Part shown: positions 60,989-64,000 of the stretch, one piece after another
Numbering within the stretch: the first letter of the stretch is position 1
Layout: each line of letters starts with the position of its first letter
Source: Maledivibacter halophilus
Lineage (GTDB): Bacteria; Bacillota; Clostridia; Peptostreptococcales; Caminicellaceae
Assembly (NCBI RefSeq): GCF_900167445.1
Contig: NZ_FUZT01000006.1
Span: 1-64,000 of the forward strand
Direction of reading: 5' to 3'
Length of the DNA stretch: 64,000 nucleotides
Translations under genes and position numbers: made by a program
The notes under the pieces: generated by a model
Seen by the model: the letters and a program-made list of their open reading frames with translations, nothing else
The model's database searches: none
Told to the model about the DNA's origin: nothing

Positions 60989-61975
60989 ATGAAAAAAGTA
61001 GAACTGCTTTATCTATCACAAGAGGACATCTTATCTTTAAACATTGGCTGGGAGGAAATCATTAAGAGGGTAGAAATGGCCCTTAGTGAACAAGCTAATA
61101 GAACTATTGAAAATCCTCCTAAGCGGGGTATTCATACCCGACAAGACGCTTTTATTCATGAAATGCCTGTATTTTTAAAGGATATGGATGCATGTGGAAT
61201 CAAATGGGTAAGTGGATATCCAGGAAATTACAAGTATGATTTACCACAAATATTAGGTGTTCAAATAATGAATTGCCCAGAAACAGGTGTGCCAACGGCT
61301 GTTATGGATTGTCGCTGGATTACTGCTGTTAGAACTGCTGCTGCTACAGCAGTAACAGTAAAATATTGCTCTAAAAAAAATTCCAAGAAAATTGCTATAA
61401 TAGGTGCAGGTGTACAAGGCAAAATGCATTTACTTGCTATTAAGCATGTATTGCCCTCACTGGAAGAATGTCATATATGCGATATTAAGGAAGATGTGCT
61501 TGATGATTATGTGGAGAGAATGCCAGAAAAATCTAATGTCAAGGTGAAAAAATTTATGTCTATATCTGAAGCAGTAGAAGGGGTAGATATTATTGTTACT
61601 TGTACACAAAAATTACATAAACCTATTATTCCAGCCGATGCATTAAAGCCTGGAATGCTTGGAGCCGGTCTTGAGGCAGGTCGTGCATGGCCTGAGGAGA
61701 TTATACATGGATGTGATAAGGTTATTACCGATGACATTAATCAAACATCATCTTATGCAACAACCGGTGCATTTGCTGGTGGTCTACCATCATTTTACTG
61801 TGAGCTTGGGGAATTAGTCGATGGAAAAATCGGTAGAGAAAATGATAAGGAAACTATTTTAGCCTTTAATGTTGGCATTGCGGCTGAAGATATATCTTTA
61901 GGACAGTACATATATGAAAGGGCTGTAGAAAAAAATATTGGTATTATCTTGCCTCTTATGGAAAAAGATTTTTAG
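60989..61975 (+). CDS. Ornithine cyclodeaminase/mu-crystallin family dehydrogenase
   Basis: The 328-aa product has the family N-terminus (LYLSQEDILSLNIGWEEII), PPKRGIH, KWVSGYPGN and a Rossmann site IAIIGAGVQGKMHLLA. Members reduce imino acids or deaminate amino acids with NAD(P). TTGGAGG precedes ATG. The neighbouring transporters suggest amino-acid catabolism. Confidence 0.9.
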   Translation: MKKVELLYLSQEDILSLNIGWEEIIKRVEMALSEQANRTIENPPKRGIHTRQDAFIHEMPVFLKDMDACGIKWVSGYPGNYKYDLPQILGVQIMNCPETGVPTAVMDCRWITAVRTAAATAVTVKYCSKKNSKKIAIIGAGVQGKMHLLAIKHVLPSLEECHICDIKEDVLDDYVERMPEKSNVKVKKFMSISEAVEGVDIIVTCTQKLHKPIIPADALKPGMLGAGLEAGRAWPEEIIHGCDKVITDDINQTSSYATTGAFAGGLPSFYCELGELVDGKIGRENDKETILAFNVGIAAEDISLGQYIYERAVEKNIGIILPLMEKDF

Positions 61976-62129
61976 ATAATTAAGATAGTGGGGGCTAGTG
62001 AAATTATTCCTAGCCTCTATTAAGTGTGTACTATATTTTAATAGCCACTGAAAATCTGCTTCGTCGCTTTAGTTTCTCAGTTACATGACTGCAGTAAAAA
62101 TGATTAAAACTAAAAAGGAGAATAACTGT

Positions 62130-63593
62130 ATGTTTAAAAATAAAAACAAATCAGAAACTTCGAGTATACCAAGAAAAGTTACTTTCACTGAAGCTATGGT
62201 ATTACTACTTATTATTGTTGCTATAATGATTTGGACTGCACTTATTGCTAAAGCTCCAACAGCCATGGGTGTTTTATACTGTGCTATAGTATGTGGGGTT
62301 TATGGTATACTAATGGGATTTAAATGGGATGATATGTTTGCAAGTGTATTAAATGTTGTTAAAACAGCAATGCCTGCTTTATATTTTCTTATGCTAGTTG
62401 GTTTTGTTAGTGCATCATGGATAGCAAGTGGTACAATTCCATACATGATTTACCTTGGTTTAAAGATTATTCATCCGTCTATATTCTTATTTGCAGCTTT
62501 TCTATTGACAGCAATTGCAGCTATGGTTACTGGATCTAGCTGGGCTATTGTTACATCACTAGGTCTTGCTCTTGGAGGTATATCTACAGGTTTGGGCATT
62601 CCCTTACAAATTGCCGCAGGAGCTATAGTATCTGGATGCTTCTTAGGTGATAAATGGTCTCCCCTTTCTGATACTCCCAATCTTTCTGCTGCATCTACAG
62701 GGCAAAATATTATAAAATTATTTACTAGTATGATTCCTACATCAGGCTTTGGTTCAATACTTGCAGGTATTGGATTTCTAGTAATGGGACTCATAACTTC
62801 AACAAATAATAGTGCTGATACAAGGGCTGTTGTTGAATTAATGAATGGTCTTTCATCAAATTTCAATTTTAATATTTTATTACTGATTCCAGTTATTTTT
62901 GTATTCGTAATGGCTGCCTTAAAATTTTCTATACTTCCTATACTTTCAATAGGGGTTGGTATAGGCATGGTAGAAGCAATGATATTCCAAGGAAAAACAT
63001 TTGCGCAGCTTACAGGTATAGTTTGGAATGGCTATGTTTCAGAGACTGGAATTCAGGTTATTGATTCTCTACTATCTAGGGGAGGTGCAATGTCGATAGC
63101 AGGTCTTGTTATGCTATTGTTTGCAGCCTTTACCTTTGCAGGACTTATAGAAAAAATTGGTGTACTTGATGCCATCATGGAAAAATTGTTAAAACTCATT
63201 AAGAGTACTGGTTCTCTTATATTATGTTCTCTCATTACATCAATAGCCACTGTATTTTTAAGTTCAAGTGTTTATGTATCTATTATTCTAAACGGTAGAA
63301 TGTATGAAAAGGCTTATAAAAATAAAGGGCTTGATATAATTAATCTTTCCAGAACAATAACTGAAGGCAGTGCATATTTTGGAGCTATTTGCCCTTGGAG
63401 TGGTGGTGCTCTTTTAGTAATTTCATCACTTGGAGTAGCGCCATGGTCATATTTGCCATTTGTCTTCGGTTGTTGGGGATCACTTTTCTTTACAGTTCTT
63501 TGGGGGTATACTGGTAAGTATTTGCCTAAAGCAGAATATGATGAGGATGGAAATTTAATTAATATTGATCAATTTGATCCTGTAATAAGCTAA
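62130..63593 (+). CDS. NhaC-type sodium/proton antiporter family protein
   Basis: ATG at 62130 follows AAAAAGGAG. The 487-aa protein has about 11-12 helices and NhaC marks: ATGSSWAIVTSLGLALGGIS-type segment (seen as MVTGSSWAIVTSLGLALG), SGCFLGDKWSPLSDTPNLSAA and WSGGALLVISSLG. Relatives exchange sodium for protons or malate/lactate. It lies in the amino-acid block. Confidence 0.9.
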   Translation: MFKNKNKSETSSIPRKVTFTEAMVLLLIIVAIMIWTALIAKAPTAMGVLYCAIVCGVYGILMGFKWDDMFASVLNVVKTAMPALYFLMLVGFVSASWIASGTIPYMIYLGLKIIHPSIFLFAAFLLTAIAAMVTGSSWAIVTSLGLALGGISTGLGIPLQIAAGAIVSGCFLGDKWSPLSDTPNLSAASTGQNIIKLFTSMIPTSGFGSILAGIGFLVMGLITSTNNSADTRAVVELMNGLSSNFNFNILLLIPVIFVFVMAALKFSILPILSIGVGIGMVEAMIFQGKTFAQLTGIVWNGYVSETGIQVIDSLLSRGGAMSIAGLVMLLFAAFTFAGLIEKIGVLDAIMEKLLKLIKSTGSLILCSLITSIATVFLSSSVYVSIILNGRMYEKAYKNKGLDIINLSRTITEGSAYFGAICPWSGGALLVISSLGVAPWSYLPFVFGCWGSLFFTVLWGYTGKYLPKAEYDEDGNLINIDQFDPVIS

Positions 63594-63605
63594 TATAAAG
63601 TGAGG

Positions 63606-63713
63606 GAATTGCATAATTACCATATTTTAAAACTTCTTTTTGTATATTTTTTGAAATCTTCACAGGTATATTAGATATATTATGCAATGTTTTAAATTTG
63701 AATTATGCAATTT
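63606..63713. repeat. MITE-like repeat, copy C
   Basis: GAATTGCATAAT near 63606 and ATTATGCAAT near 63680, plus an extra ATTATGCAATTTC arm near 63701-63713, as in copy B. The interior is more diverged. Confidence 0.7.
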
Positions 63714-63820
63714 CTTTAAAATAATTAAAGTGTAAATTATAATTTTAATTTATTTTTTAGTTTTAAACATCACTTCTTTACAATATTCTGGGACTAAATA
63801 GGTGGAAAGGAGAAATTAAT

Positions 63821-64000
63821 GTGGGGATTAGTAGTGTCGATATGGCAGTCATAATTGTTTATATACTTATAGTAACAGGTGTTGGTTTATGGGGGCGAAG
63901 CAAGGTTAACAATACTGAAGACTATTATATAGCATCTCGGAGTCTGAACATGTTTGTAATTGCTGCCACTGTTTGTGCATCCATTTTAGGGGGCTCAGCC
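63821..64000 (+). CDS. Sodium:solute symporter family protein, 5' part
   Basis: GTG at 63821 lies 8 bases after AAAGGAG. The 60 visible residues read MGISSVDMAVIIVYILIVTG, then a WGRSKVNNTEDYYIASRSLN segment and the start of helix 2, the standard N-terminus of SSF carriers. The gene runs past the window edge. Confidence 0.85.
   Translation, partial: MGISSVDMAVIIVYILIVTGVGLWGRSKVNNTEDYYIASRSLNMFVIAATVCASILGGSA

Noticed and set aside
1..64000. CRISPR arrays, tRNA or rRNA genes
   Set aside because: No regularly spaced repeat array and no tRNA cloverleaf or rRNA sequence was recognised. The short repeats found are phage sites or MITE-like elements.

Overview
The window looks like low-GC Firmicutes DNA of the class Clostridia. 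It has AT-rich codon use, strong AGGAGG-type ribosome sites, frequent TTG/GTG starts, a sporulation sigma-K-like fragment, a CIRCE-controlled htpG and a selenocysteine glutaredoxin of a kind known from anaerobic clostridia such as Alkaliphilus. The genus is inference only. No rRNA, tRNA, CRISPR array or ordinary insertion sequence was seen.

Positions 1-35310 hold an apparently complete Mu-like transposable prophage. Both ends carry TGTAG-N5-CAA-N8-GCAAA at identical distances from the tip, and the right end splits a nitroreductase gene. Gene order follows Mu. First come a leftward repressor with an operator array, a few cargo genes, a Ner-like regulator, the MuA-type transposase, the MuB ATPase, Gam and GemA/gp16. 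Then follow an endolysin, a Mor-type activator and lysis genes, the terminase, portal and MuF protein, protease/scaffold, major capsid, sheath, tube, frameshifted chaperones, tape measure, baseplate and tail tip.

The highlight is a complete diversity-generating retroelement (DGR) at 31.4-34.9 kb: an Avd-like accessory gene, a template repeat (TR, 31791-31884), a DGR-type reverse transcriptase (32025-33083) and a tail-tip protein (33058-34923) carrying the variable repeat (VR, 33640-33733). TR and VR differ at 13 positions, all of them adenines in the TR, and at none of the 73 non-adenine positions. The VR lies inside an N-terminal lectin-like domain followed by Ig-like repeats. The TR is enclosed by an 11-bp complementary pair, suggesting a structured template RNA. 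The system would let the phage diversify its receptor-binding protein.

From 35.3 to about 48.6 kb the host DNA is patchy: a split nitroreductase, a GyrI-like protein, DUF805, a truncated VOC protein, a divergent HxlR/PhzF pair, many decayed genes (two MFS transporters, a peptidase, a HTH regulator, a CoA-transferase, a sigma-K 3' end) and a group of very small membrane-protein genes on the minus strand.

From 48.6 to 64 kb the DNA is ordinary chromosome: a sodium:neurotransmitter-type symporter, the selenoprotein glutaredoxin, htpG, an acetyltransferase, a secreted GHL10-type hydrolase, a zinc-finger/GIY-YIG/DUF2087 group, an aspartate racemase, a CPBP protease, a glutamine amidotransferase, and a GntR / ornithine-cyclodeaminase-like / NhaC / sodium:solute-symporter block. 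A MITE-like palindromic repeat occurs five times in the gaps of this part and was not seen in the prophage.
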